Origin: Acidimicrobiales bacterium
GTDB taxonomy: Bacteria; Actinomycetota; Acidimicrobiia; Acidimicrobiales; SZUA-35
Assembly: GCA_020630065.1 (NCBI GenBank)
Contig: JAHDCC010000016.1
Span: 2,973-66,972, forward strand
DNA length: 64,000 nt
Direction: 5' to 3'
A model generated the notes under the pieces. That model searched no databases. It was not told where the DNA came from and saw only the letters and a list, made by a program, of their open reading frames with translations. This document shows positions 50,665-60,291 of the stretch, piece by piece (position 1 is the first letter of the stretch; each line of letters starts with the position of its first letter). The position numbers and the translations under genes are program-made.

Positions 50665-50786
50665 GAAATATGTTTAAGTCCTCCCGTTATGGCCCCAAAG
50701 CACTACAACAATGAACCATCTCTCCTGCGTCCAACTAGGTTGAGAGAACAAACCAGAAGTCAAACAATTGGTGAAAGAAGCCCTCG

Positions 50787-51242
50787 TTGAACCAACAAGA
50801 ACCGAACCATGTCGCCATCATCCGAGCGGCCTGGCACGCAGACCTACTAGACTGCTTCGAAACCTCGATCCAAACCAAATTAGCGAGCGAGCAAGTCGAA
50901 CTTTCAACCTTCGTTGTTCCCGGAGCATTCGAAATCCCACTCCTAGCCCAAAAACTGGCAACAACCGGCACCTACGATGCCATCATTGCCTTGGCCCTGG
51001 TCGTAAACGGCGGAATCTACGAACACCGATTTGTCGGATCAGCGGTACTCGATGGACTTATGAACGTTCAACTTCAAACCCAAGTGCCGGTCCTGTCAGG
51101 TGTGCTCACTCCGCTCAACTTCCATGAAAACGACGACCACAATCGGTTTTTCTCTGAGCACCTACAACACAAAGGCAACGAACTAGCGGACTCTACACTC
51201 GCCGTTCTCCAGCTACACCAACAACACCAAAGCCCCTCCTAG
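50787..51242 (+). CDS. ribH: 6,7-dimethyl-8-ribityllumazine synthase, RibH2-like
   Basis: VPGAFEIPLLAQKLA, ALALVVNGGIYEHRFVGSAVLDGLMNVQLQTQVPVLSGVLTPLNFHENDDHNRFFSEHLQHKGNELA resembles the Brucella-type RibH2. Start appears to be TTG. Confidence 0.88.
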   Translation: MNQQEPNHVAIIRAAWHADLLDCFETSIQTKLASEQVELSTFVVPGAFEIPLLAQKLATTGTYDAIIALALVVNGGIYEHRFVGSAVLDGLMNVQLQTQVPVLSGVLTPLNFHENDDHNRFFSEHLQHKGNELADSTLAVLQLHQQHQSPS

Positions 51243-51273
51243 GCCTCCACCGGAGACCCAACGAAGGGGCTTT
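51229..51273. terminator. Bidirectional terminator between ribH and yceI-like genes
   Basis: aaagcccct...aggggcttt 9-bp stem flanked by a/t tracts. Confidence 0.65.
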
Positions 51274-51296
51274 AAAAGAAGATAATGATTGTCTGG

Positions 51297-51830
51297 TTAC
51301 CCTTGGGGAACAGCCTGAATTTCAAGCTCGATTGCGACCTTGTCACTAATCAACACCCCATCGATACCCACTGGCATATTGAAATCGATGCCGTAATCTG
51401 ATCGCTTGATCGAACCTTGGGCACTGAAACCGGCCCTGGTCACGCCATAACCATCGATGGCTACGCCGTGGTATTCGAGTTCAAACGTCACGGGCTTGGT
51501 TACACCATTAATAGTAAGGTCGCCGGTTAGTCCAGATCGAGTGGCTTCAGATGAAGCAAAAACCATTTGAGGGTTAGTTTCGGCGTTAAAAAAGTCTCCG
51601 CTTTGTAGATGCCCGTCACGATCGGCATTGTTGGTGTCAACTGAACCCATGTCGACCGACGCAGTAACCGATGCCGTCGACACGTCGTCGGCGATAGTCA
51701 CCGAGCCTGAGAAGCTATTGAACTGCCCCTTGACTTTCGACAATCCGAGGTGGCGGACGGAGAAGTTCACTGACGAGTGGGACGGTTCAATGGTCCAGGT
51801 TCCAGCGGTTAGTTGTGGTGCGTCAGACAT
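51297..51830 (-). CDS. YceI family protein
   Basis: GTWTIEPSHSSVNFSVRHLGLSKVKGQFNSFSGSV; LTINGVTKPVTFELEYHG. Confidence 0.93.
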   Translation of the reverse strand: MSDAPQLTAGTWTIEPSHSSVNFSVRHLGLSKVKGQFNSFSGSVTIADDVSTASVTASVDMGSVDTNNADRDGHLQSGDFFNAETNPQMVFASSEATRSGLTGDLTINGVTKPVTFELEYHGVAIDGYGVTRAGFSAQGSIKRSDYGIDFNMPVGIDGVLISDKVAIELEIQAVPQG

Positions 51831-51849
51831 GATGCAGAGTTTCCTTTTT

Positions 51850-51865
51850 ATTTAAATGTTTAAGC
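51850..51865. promoter_or_regulatory. MarR-type palindromic operator candidate 1
   Basis: ATTTAAA-TG-TTTAAGC in the yceI/marR divergent region; same core as site 2. Confidence 0.6.
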
Positions 51866-51881
51866 TTTCGATTCCCATCTT

Positions 51882-51897
51882 ACTTAAAAGTTTAAAT
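51882..51897. promoter_or_regulatory. MarR-type palindromic operator candidate 2
   Basis: ACTTAAA-AG-TTTAAAT; ~32 bp (three helical turns) from site 1. Confidence 0.6.
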
Positions 51898-51925
51898 AAG
51901 TCAACCTCGTAGCTAAACTAGTCCC

Positions 51926-52396
51926 ATGAGCGCTCCCCCCTGGCTAAACCAAGACGAGATGGACTTCTGGAGAAGCTACGTAGTATCGACCGCACTAGTA
52001 CGCCAGCACATCGAATCAGATCTCAAATCCGAACACAATCTGACCTTCGACGACTACGAAGTCCTCGTCCATCTATCAGAAGCCGACCACAATCGACTTC
52101 GAATGTCGGACCTTTCCGAACGTCTCATCCATTCCCACAGCAGACTGACACAACGAGTAAACCGACTAGAAAAGAAAGGCCTCGTCACCCGAGAAAAGTG
52201 TTCCGAAGATGCGCGCGTAACCTACGCCGTAATCACCAAACACGGCCTAGCCGCCATCGTCGCCGCCGCACCAGACCACGTAGTCAGCGTTCGAAATCGT
52301 CTACTCGACCACCTCGAACCATCAGAAATAGATGTACTAACCAAAGCATTCGGTCGGGTCATCAGGTCCCTACGACAACCCGACCGAACTCCATAA
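51926..52396 (+). CDS. MarR family transcriptional regulator
   Basis: LTFDDYEVLVHLSEADHNRLRMSDLSERLIHSHSRLTQRVNRLEKKGLVTREKCSEDARVTYAVITKHG. Confidence 0.92.
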   Translation: MSAPPWLNQDEMDFWRSYVVSTALVRQHIESDLKSEHNLTFDDYEVLVHLSEADHNRLRMSDLSERLIHSHSRLTQRVNRLEKKGLVTREKCSEDARVTYAVITKHGLAAIVAAAPDHVVSVRNRLLDHLEPSEIDVLTKAFGRVIRSLRQPDRTP

Positions 52397-52416
52397 CCAC
52401 GCTCACCACGGACTGT

Positions 52417-55131
52417 CTAGGTACGAGATGCAAGCGCAGCATGTGCAGCCGCGAGCCGGGCGACAGGGACTCGGTAGGCTGAGCAACTGACATAATCAAG
52501 ATCGAGACGATGGAACAGTTCGATCGAAGCAGGATCCCCACCGTGCTCACCACACACACCGGTCTCCAACGTCTCGTTAGCTAGACGGCCACGCTCAACC
52601 GCCATCTGCACAAGCTGGCCAACCCCAGACTCATCGACAGAGGCAAACGGATTCGCCGGCAAAATGCCGTCCTTCACATAGTTACGCAAAAACGCCTGCT
52701 CGGCGTCATCACGACTAATTCCATATGTAGTTTGGGTGAGATCGTTGGTTCCGAACGACAAAAAGTCAGCATGCTCAGCTATCTCAGCTGCCGTCAACGC
52801 AGCGCGGGGAACCTCAATCATCGTTCCGACGTGATAGCGAAGATCCAACTGTGACGCGGCGATGATCTCATCGGCAACTTCGGTAACCACCGAGCGTTGA
52901 GTAACCAACTCGTTCACATGACTAACCAACGGCAACATGATCTCAGGCCTCGGATCACCACCTTGTTGTTTCACCTCAATCGCCGCCTCGATAATGGCCC
53001 GAGTCTGCATCCGTGGCAGATCCGGCATTCGAATACCGAGCCGCACACCCCGCAACCCAAGCATCGGGTTCGACTCCTCTAACGTCTCGACCCGTCGAAG
53101 CAAATCATTCACGTCATTCAAATCGGCGACAGTCTTGTCGATCTCGTCGACAGTCCCCGACGACCTCAACCGAAGCTTGAGGTCCATGGCGTTGCGTTCT
53201 AGTTCGAATTTGCTCGGTAAAAACTCATGCAGCGGCGGGTCGAGTAGTCGGATAATAACTGGAAGCCCATCCATCGCCCGAAACAGTCCGGCGAAGTCTT
53301 CTCGTTGAAGCGGCAAAAGAGCGTCGATGGCTTCGCGTTGTTCACTAACCGACGGGGCGACAATCATCTGCTGAACAAGTGCCAGCCGCTCAGGAGCAAA
53401 AAACATGTGCTCGGTTCGACACAAACCAATTCCCGTCGCCCCATGATTGCGAGCTCGTTTAGCTTCAGCCTCATCGTCGGCGTTCGCGCGCACTTCGAGT
53501 CGACGGAACTCGTCAGCCCAACCCAACAGCGTCTTCAACCATTCGTTGTCGAGGTCCGGCTCAACAGTAGGGACCCGTCCGAGATACACCTCACCGGTGT
53601 TGCCGTCTATAGAAATCCAATCGCCTTCGTCAACCTCAACACCTGATACCGTCAACTTTCTCGCCGACATATCGATCTCGATATCAACCGCACCGGTCAC
53701 TGCCGGTTTACCAAACTGACGGGCCACCAACGCGGCGTGACTTGTACGACCGCCGCTCGACGTCAAAATGCCCATAGCCGCTAACATCCCGTGAACATCA
53801 TCAGGTTTAGTCTCGTGCCGCACCAACACCACATTGCGCCCCTCATCAGACCAACGCTCAGCCAAATCGGGGTCGAAGGCAACAACACCAACCGCGGCAC
53901 CAGGCGACACGTTAAGGCCCGAGGTAACCGCCGAACGTTCCATCAACGCTTCAGACGAAAACTGCGGATGCAAGAAAAAATCGACCTGATCGGCGCTAAC
54001 TCGTTGCACCGCTTCTTCCTTCGAGATCAGGCCCTCCTCGACGAGGTCAACGGCGATGCGGACCGCAGCCTGAGCGGTTCGTTTACCAACCCGGGTCTGA
54101 AGCAACCAGAGTTTCCCGTCCTCAACCGTGAACTCCATATCTTGCATATCCCGATAATGAAGCTCAAGCTGTTTAGCAATTTCAGCTAACTGAACCGCCG
54201 GTTCCGGCATCTCGGCGGACAAATCGGCGATAGGTTTAGTCGGACGATTTCCGGCGACCACATCTTCACCTTGAGCATTGATCAAAAAATCGCCTTCAAG
54301 ACGACGCTCACCAGTTGTAGCGTCGCGAGACATCGCTACCCCAGTGCCGGAATTAGCTCCGGTATTTCCAAACACCATCGCCACAACGTTAACGGCCGTA
54401 CCTAAATCGTGAGGGATGGACGCAGCGTTGCGATACTCAAACGCCCGTTTCGAATTCCAGCTATCAAACACTGCACGAACCGTAAGCTCAAGCTGGACAA
54501 GCGGATCACTAGGAAGCTCCGATCCGGATTCTCTCAAAACATGCAACTTAAACGAGGCCAACACTTCTCGCAGCGCTGCTTGGGAAAGCTCAGCGTCGTT
54601 CTCTACGTTGGCTCGAGACCTGGCCAACATGAGAATACGTTCGAACGGTTCAGAATCTAACCCCAAAACAACGGTGCCAAACATTTGAACGAACCGACGG
54701 TACGAATCGAAGACAAACCTCGCGTCTCCAGTTTTGGAAACCATCGCCGCCGCCACCTCGTCATTAATACCGACGTTTAGAACGGTGTCCATCATTCCCG
54801 GCATGGAGAACTTGGCTCCAGAGCGAACGGCTACTAGAAGCGGTTCCTCGTCGTCGCCGAACTTCTTGCCAGTTGTTGTCTCCATCGCCTCTAACGCGGT
54901 GAGCGTCTGGCTCCAGATTTCACCCGAAAGCACACCACTGTTGGCGAGGTAGTTGGTGCACGCTTCAGTTGTGATAGTAAACCCGGGAGGAACCGGAACA
55001 CCGAGCGAAGCCATATCGGCCAAGTTGGCGCCTTTACCTCCAAGTAAACCGCGGACCTTATCCCAATCGCTGTCGACGGCCCGACGAGCCGAGTCCAAAT
55101 CAACGAAGTCGTATACCCACTTATCAACCAC
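52417..55131 (-). CDS. ppdK: Pyruvate, phosphate dikinase
   Basis: LLGGKGANLADMASLGVPVPPGFTI, GILTSSGGRTSHAALVARQFGKPAV, TGIGLCRTEHMFF, GTNDLTQTTYGISRDDAE, ETGVCGEHGGDPASI. Confidence 0.95.
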   Translation of the reverse strand: MVDKWVYDFVDLDSARRAVDSDWDKVRGLLGGKGANLADMASLGVPVPPGFTITTEACTNYLANSGVLSGEIWSQTLTALEAMETTTGKKFGDDEEPLLVAVRSGAKFSMPGMMDTVLNVGINDEVAAAMVSKTGDARFVFDSYRRFVQMFGTVVLGLDSEPFERILMLARSRANVENDAELSQAALREVLASFKLHVLRESGSELPSDPLVQLELTVRAVFDSWNSKRAFEYRNAASIPHDLGTAVNVVAMVFGNTGANSGTGVAMSRDATTGERRLEGDFLINAQGEDVVAGNRPTKPIADLSAEMPEPAVQLAEIAKQLELHYRDMQDMEFTVEDGKLWLLQTRVGKRTAQAAVRIAVDLVEEGLISKEEAVQRVSADQVDFFLHPQFSSEALMERSAVTSGLNVSPGAAVGVVAFDPDLAERWSDEGRNVVLVRHETKPDDVHGMLAAMGILTSSGGRTSHAALVARQFGKPAVTGAVDIEIDMSARKLTVSGVEVDEGDWISIDGNTGEVYLGRVPTVEPDLDNEWLKTLLGWADEFRRLEVRANADDEAEAKRARNHGATGIGLCRTEHMFFAPERLALVQQMIVAPSVSEQREAIDALLPLQREDFAGLFRAMDGLPVIIRLLDPPLHEFLPSKFELERNAMDLKLRLRSSGTVDEIDKTVADLNDVNDLLRRVETLEESNPMLGLRGVRLGIRMPDLPRMQTRAIIEAAIEVKQQGGDPRPEIMLPLVSHVNELVTQRSVVTEVADEIIAASQLDLRYHVGTMIEVPRAALTAAEIAEHADFLSFGTNDLTQTTYGISRDDAEQAFLRNYVKDGILPANPFASVDESGVGQLVQMAVERGRLANETLETGVCGEHGGDPASIELFHRLDLDYVSCSAYRVPVARLAAAHAALASRT

Positions 55132-55273
55132 TCGCGTTCTCCATCTAGTAACTAAACACTTGAACTAGCCCGTTCCCCAGTTGTCCGGACCGGCTCTAGC
55201 AAACCGGTCCGGACAGATTGGGGGAAACTCAAATTGTGTGGCAATACAAAACATTGCCAGTGCGTTGGTGAGG

Positions 55274-56482
55274 TTAGATTTCTGACTGTTGTTTCAGATA
55301 AGAAAGTTCAGCCGTGCCGTGCCATGCCGAGACCTTTTCTCGGTACTCGCGCCATTGGCCAAGAATCGCAGCAAACTTTTCGTCACCAGCTGCTTGCTCG
55401 TCGAGAACCTTTTCGGTCTCTTCCTTGAACGCCGTCATCAATTCTGGTGAGAATTCGCGAATCTCGGCGAACTCTTGAATCTTGATGTAGTCATCAGCAT
55501 TAAGAACGTCGTAGCGAGCGGTGGTACGAAGGTTCGCACTTGCAGCCGCGGTACGAACAGCATTCTGATAGACCTCAGGAAGTTCGTTCCATTCGTCCAG
55601 ATTGATTTGGACTTCAAGCGTAGTACCTGGTTCCCACCAACCTGGGTGGTAGTAGTACAACGTCGAACCAAGCTCGTTCAAACCGAGGATCAAGTCATCG
55701 GTTGGGCCAACGAACTCAGCTGCATCGATACCACCGCTTTGGATCTGCTGAAGAATTTCACCACCAGGCAAACTAACTTGTTCACCACCGAGGTTCGAAA
55801 GTACGGTTCCTGCAATAACACCGGGGATACGCATCTTGAGACCTTGGAGGTCATCAACGGTGTTGATCTCTTTGGTAAACCAACCGCCCATCTGGCAGCC
55901 GGTTCCTCCACAAGGGAACGTGATGATGTTGTGCTCTTGGGCGTAGAACTCGTTCAAGAGATCAAGGCCGCCACCTTCGTAGAGCCATGCGTTGTGTTGA
56001 CGCTGAGTCAGACCAAACGGTACGGCCGTTCCGAACTGCTGGACCGGAGACAAACTGGTGTAGTAGTACGAACCAGTGTGACCCGATTCGGCACCACCGT
56101 CACGGACAGCTTGAAGAACCTCGGTACCACCAACAATTTCACCAGCGGGTTTAACGTTGATCTTGAACTTACCATCGGTGATCTTCAACAGCTCTTCTGA
56201 GAACAATTCGGCTGCACCATAGAGCGTCACCAACGAGGTTGGCCAGCTGGTCGCCATGTTCCATTCGATCTCAGCATCGCCACCGCCGCTGGAACTACTA
56301 TCGGAATCGCTATCGCCATCGCTATCGCCATCGTCGGCAACACTAGTTGTCGAGCATGCTGCGAGCACACCACTGGCGGCTGCGATCCCGGCGATGCCGA
56401 TACCGGCACTTCCTAAGAAGGACCGTCGACTCGTAGTCTCCGGACCCTCTTCGGTCTGCGAATTTTCGTTTTCTTCTGACAT
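55274..56482 (-). CDS. TRAP transporter substrate-binding protein (DctP; TakP/lactate-binding-like)
   Basis: Tat-like SRRSFLGSAGIGIAGIAAASGVLAACS; DAAEFVGPTDDLILGLNELGSTLYYYHPGWWEPGTTLEVQINLDEWNELP. Confidence 0.9.
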   Translation of the reverse strand: MSEENENSQTEEGPETTSRRSFLGSAGIGIAGIAAASGVLAACSTTSVADDGDSDGDSDSDSSSSGGGDAEIEWNMATSWPTSLVTLYGAAELFSEELLKITDGKFKINVKPAGEIVGGTEVLQAVRDGGAESGHTGSYYYTSLSPVQQFGTAVPFGLTQRQHNAWLYEGGGLDLLNEFYAQEHNIITFPCGGTGCQMGGWFTKEINTVDDLQGLKMRIPGVIAGTVLSNLGGEQVSLPGGEILQQIQSGGIDAAEFVGPTDDLILGLNELGSTLYYYHPGWWEPGTTLEVQINLDEWNELPEVYQNAVRTAAASANLRTTARYDVLNADDYIKIQEFAEIREFSPELMTAFKEETEKVLDEQAAGDEKFAAILGQWREYREKVSAWHGTAELSYLKQQSEI

Positions 56483-56554
56483 ATATTTCCCCTCCGATAC
56501 CTAACTTTGGATATTGCTATTTACCAGGCCCAGATGAGCCCGAGAACTTGTGGG

Positions 56555-58303
56555 TTAAACCGTGAGCTGCTTTCGTGCCCTTGCCCCGAGGAGCGACTTG
56601 ACTATCGCAAGGGTTATAAGACCGAAGGTTGCGGCTCCGATAATCGTGATGAACCATGACCCGGCCGTGTTGTACGGATCACAAAACTCAGTCGGCGCAG
56701 CCGGTTGAAAGAAACAGTACGAGAAATGCGTGATCTTAGGGAAGACGGCTAGAAGCAGCAGGGCCACTATCTGAAGTCCCATGAACGGGATCGCACCCTT
56801 GTGGATCGACGAAGTCTTCACTTCAGGCGGCGCAACCGACTGGAGATAGAAAAGCGAGAACCCGACCGGAGGTGAAATAAACGCCATGTTCAGATTCACC
56901 GCCATCAATACTGCGAACCAGACTTTGTCTTGTGGCGTGAACTGAAGCAGCTCCATCGCCGGAACAAAGATCGGGACCACGATGTAGGTGATCTCTAAGA
57001 ATTCAAGGTTGATGCCGAGAATAAACACGGCGATCATCGCTACGACCACGAAGCCCCATTTGCCTCCAGGAATGTCTGACAGCCAAGCGGCGACCTGATC
57101 GGATCCACCAAGTTCTTGGAACATCAAACGGAAGAACAACGAAGCGAACAACAGCGTCATTACCAGAATCGTGATGTTGGCGGTTGAGGTAGCCGCACCC
57201 TTGAGAGCTTCCCAGTTCATGTTCCAGCGAGGGTTGACGTGTTTCGCTCCATCAGCAAAGAGCAGACGGTCGAACACATAGTTGAACGCCGAGAGCATCA
57301 AAGCCCCGAACACACCAACGGCGCCTGACTCTGACGGGGTTGCGACACCTTGAAAGATCGAAACGAGGACACCCATGATCAGAACAACAACAGGCACGAT
57401 GGCTACCAGCACCTCGGCCGTGATCATTCCAAGCATTGAAATCAAACCGAACGAAATGACCATCACAACTAGCGCCGCTATGATCGCCGTTTGCAGACTC
57501 ACAAGAAGCGTCGCTAAGAAGACCATAAACCCAAGCAGGACAGCTAAGATCGCTGCGGTCTTGACAGTAGGGTTGCCATCAAGTCGGCGTTGCTCTGGCG
57601 GCATCGCTGGAGCGGCGTCTCGGCGTACAAATGCAACCCCGAGAACGTAGAGAATGTAGAGCAATGCAAGAAGAAGACCGGGAAGTAACGCACCTGCGAA
57701 CAGGCCGATAATCGGTGCGCCGAGCTCAGTCGATAGAAGGATCAGTACGATGCTGGGCGGCAAGAGCTGAGCCAGCGTTCCCGAGGAAATGATCGCTCCG
57801 GTAGCTAACTGATGGTCGTACTTCAACTTCAACATGGCGGGAAGCGACAGCAAGCCCATAACGATTACGGTTGCTGCGACCACGCCGGTGGCTGCGGCCA
57901 GCAACGTTCCTACGATGATGACGGCTGCTGCCACACCACCACGCAACGACCCCATCATGAGGCCGAACGCATTCAGAAGCCGTTCCGCCAAACCCGATCT
58001 TTCGAGTATGGCGCCCATTAACACGAAGAGGGGAACCGCCAATAATGTGCCGTCCCGCATGGACTTGGACCAGTTTGAAGGCATTTGCCCGGACAGCGTG
58101 CCCGGGTCGAACGTATCGACGCTGATCACATTGAGCATGTCAGCCACGAAGGCGAACCCGAGTGCGACTGAGGCGAAACAAAACGCTACGTTGTAGCCGG
58201 AAAGGATGAGCGCCATGAACACGACGAACATGAACAGGGCAAGAATTACCCCCAGGTCTAGCCCAAGTATTTGAACAGTTTGAGCTGCAAGTGTTAGATA
58301 CAT
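56555..58303 (-). CDS. TRAP transporter large permease (DctM)
   Basis: 12+ TM; LLAVPLFVLMGAILERSGLAERLL, LGINLEFLEITYIVVPIFVPAM. Confidence 0.9.
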   Translation of the reverse strand: MYLTLAAQTVQILGLDLGVILALFMFVVFMALILSGYNVAFCFASVALGFAFVADMLNVISVDTFDPGTLSGQMPSNWSKSMRDGTLLAVPLFVLMGAILERSGLAERLLNAFGLMMGSLRGGVAAAVIIVGTLLAAATGVVAATVIVMGLLSLPAMLKLKYDHQLATGAIISSGTLAQLLPPSIVLILLSTELGAPIIGLFAGALLPGLLLALLYILYVLGVAFVRRDAAPAMPPEQRRLDGNPTVKTAAILAVLLGFMVFLATLLVSLQTAIIAALVVMVISFGLISMLGMITAEVLVAIVPVVVLIMGVLVSIFQGVATPSESGAVGVFGALMLSAFNYVFDRLLFADGAKHVNPRWNMNWEALKGAATSTANITILVMTLLFASLFFRLMFQELGGSDQVAAWLSDIPGGKWGFVVVAMIAVFILGINLEFLEITYIVVPIFVPAMELLQFTPQDKVWFAVLMAVNLNMAFISPPVGFSLFYLQSVAPPEVKTSSIHKGAIPFMGLQIVALLLLAVFPKITHFSYCFFQPAAPTEFCDPYNTAGSWFITIIGAATFGLITLAIVKSLLGARARKQLTV

Positions 58304-58315
58304 GTGTGTTGTTTC

Positions 58316-59305
58316 CTATTCGATTCGCAGCGGAACGTCGGACACTCGAACGTCGCCGAGGTCTTCACGACCTGCGAGCACATAACCTGATTTGATAATT
58401 TCTGCGACGACTTGTGCCGTCCATAGGACGAAGCCAATCAAGATAAACGCATTGATGGGACCTAGCGGTAATTCCCCTGCAGATTCAGGGCCGTTCCATG
58501 TCCGCCAGACTGCTAAACCTTCAGGCCAGCTACCGTCGTTGCGTCGACGACCGAGCGCAAATGCCGAATATGGCACGAGCATTCTCATCGCCAAAATCAG
58601 GAACGGCAAGAAGAAGAACGTGTGCATAGTGAAATCGAGCCACGCCTTTTTGCGGGTCGAGAATTCAGCCCACCAGAAGTCGATTCGCGGATTGACCTGC
58701 GCTTTAACCCCGTAGCCGACACCGATCAAGAAGATAAGCGCAAACCCGAACCGGGAGGCGCTAGCAACCTGACCAAAGAGGATGTCTTGTTCGAACCAGT
58801 CGTTGGTGTATCGGGTTACCACGTTGACAAACTGAAGGAGGAACACCGCCCAGACAAGTATTTTGGCTACGACGCCGGCGGCGTCGGATACTTTTTCGAT
58901 ACCCAGTCTGACGACGTGAAAAAACTTCGGTACCGCCGCACATACGATGACCAAGATGGTCAAGATCCACAAACCGATCGGCATTCGCCCGACCAGCCAG
59001 TTAGAACCGCCGATCGTGGCGACCACGGCCACCAACGCAAATCCGAGAGCCACCCATCCGAACGGGTGTAGCCGTTGGAAATACTTGTCGTAAGGCGACG
59101 GCTCAACCTCGACCGGCGCCTCGGCTTCTTTTGCTTCCCGCTCGGCTTGGGCTATCCGTTCGAGCTCAGCAGCAGCGTCGATTCCGCCGACAGCGCCAAT
59201 CGCCGGGTCGGGTGTGTTCGATTGTTCTTGAGCGGCTTCGCCACCCTCAGCCACAGGCGGTGGAGTACCGCTATCTGTGTGTTCTGAATCGCTTGAGTCA
59301 GTCAA
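58316..59305 (-). CDS. TRAP transporter small permease (DctQ)
   Basis: Membrane protein immediately upstream of DctM with Q-subunit architecture and an N-terminal acidic extension. Confidence 0.8.
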   Translation of the reverse strand: MTDSSDSEHTDSGTPPPVAEGGEAAQEQSNTPDPAIGAVGGIDAAAELERIAQAEREAKEAEAPVEVEPSPYDKYFQRLHPFGWVALGFALVAVVATIGGSNWLVGRMPIGLWILTILVIVCAAVPKFFHVVRLGIEKVSDAAGVVAKILVWAVFLLQFVNVVTRYTNDWFEQDILFGQVASASRFGFALIFLIGVGYGVKAQVNPRIDFWWAEFSTRKKAWLDFTMHTFFFLPFLILAMRMLVPYSAFALGRRRNDGSWPEGLAVWRTWNGPESAGELPLGPINAFILIGFVLWTAQVVAEIIKSGYVLAGREDLGDVRVSDVPLRIE

Positions 59306-59412
59306 TTTTTACTTCCCCCCTTGAAAAATCAACGGTAAGGCCATGACGAGCGTCACCTAACAGGCCTGCGACCCTTTGCGTTTAGATGGATCAGGTAGCG
59401 TCTACCGGAACA

Positions 59413-59439
59413 AAAAAAGACCGCTAAGCGGTCTTTTTT
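59413..59439. terminator. Strong bidirectional intrinsic terminator
   Basis: AAAAAAGACCGC-TAA-GCGGTCTTTTTT, 12-bp perfect stem with A/T tracts. Confidence 0.85.
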
Positions 59440-59483
59440 GTGGGTTAAACGGCCAGAGCCTATGGGAAGGTATTTCGAGGAGT

Positions 59484-60218
59484 TTAGAGGCTTTGCAACA
59501 ACCTGCTGTAGCGACGACTCACGGGAAGTTCTCTTCCAGCGATCTTAACTGTGCGAGTTGAATCCACCCGACAAACTTCGGTAATGGCGTCCAACCTCAC
59601 AAGATAGGAGCGATGAATACGAACAAACCCGTGGGCTGACCACGCGCTTGTCAACGTCGAAATCGACTCGCGAACCAGGAACGATTTGTCCTTTGTAACG
59701 ACCTCGATGTAGTCGCCGGCAGCCTCGACGATCAACACATCGTCGCGCTCGACTCTGAAATGAACCGAGCCGAGTTTGCCCGAAAGGTACGGCAACAATC
59801 CGACGTTCTGTCCCGCCGACTCACCCGCCGAAAGCTCAACTGGAGTTGATCTTCTGGCCCCGATACGGCGAACGGCTTCGGCTAGCCGGGCCTGTTCTAC
59901 CGGTTTGACGAGGTAGTCACATACGTCGTAGGAAAACGCGTCGACCGCGTAGTTGTCGTAGGCGGTGACGAGCACTACGGCCGGAGAATCTTGGTAGTTG
60001 CCAAGAACTTGCAAAACATCCATGCCAGTAAAATTTGGCATTTGAACGTCTAGAAAAACCGCGTCGAATGATTCCGGCCCATTCAGTAACCGAAGCGCTT
60101 CTGTGCCCGACGATGCGAGCAGAACTTCCGCTACATCATCGACCTGCTGAAGCAACCAAACGAGGTCATCCCGAGCGTGCTTTTCGTCGTCAACTACCAG
60201 AACTCGGAAATTAGTCAT
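59484..60218 (-). CDS. LytTR-family response regulator
   Basis: FRVLVVDDEKHARDDL ... FDAVFLDVQMPNFTGMDVL receiver; C-terminal IEVVTKDKSFLVRESISTLTSAWSAHGFVRIHRSYLVRLDAI (LytTR). Confidence 0.93.
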   Translation of the reverse strand: MTNFRVLVVDDEKHARDDLVWLLQQVDDVAEVLLASSGTEALRLLNGPESFDAVFLDVQMPNFTGMDVLQVLGNYQDSPAVVLVTAYDNYAVDAFSYDVCDYLVKPVEQARLAEAVRRIGARRSTPVELSAGESAGQNVGLLPYLSGKLGSVHFRVERDDVLIVEAAGDYIEVVTKDKSFLVRESISTLTSAWSAHGFVRIHRSYLVRLDAITEVCRVDSTRTVKIAGRELPVSRRYSRLLQSL

Positions 60219-60232
60219 ATCTAAGTCATATC
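60211..60232. repeat. Tandem 11-bp direct repeat overlapping the LytTR gene start
   Basis: ttagtcatatc taagtcatatc (10/11 identical) followed by a partial third unit agtcaaaagtc. Confidence 0.6.
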
Positions 60233-60291
60233 AGTCAAAAGTCACACCCGCTAGTTGCAAACGTACTATTCTTCGGTTACCACTTGGCAGC

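Noticed and set aside
55475-56200. 241-aa plus-strand ORF
   Set aside because: Antisense to the TRAP substrate-binding protein; no domain signature.
56290-56340. Short tandem repeat (atcgctatcgccatcgctatcgcc)
   Set aside because: Encodes the Asp/Ser/Gly-rich linker after the lipobox of the TRAP binding protein; a normal flexible linker rather than a regulatory repeat.
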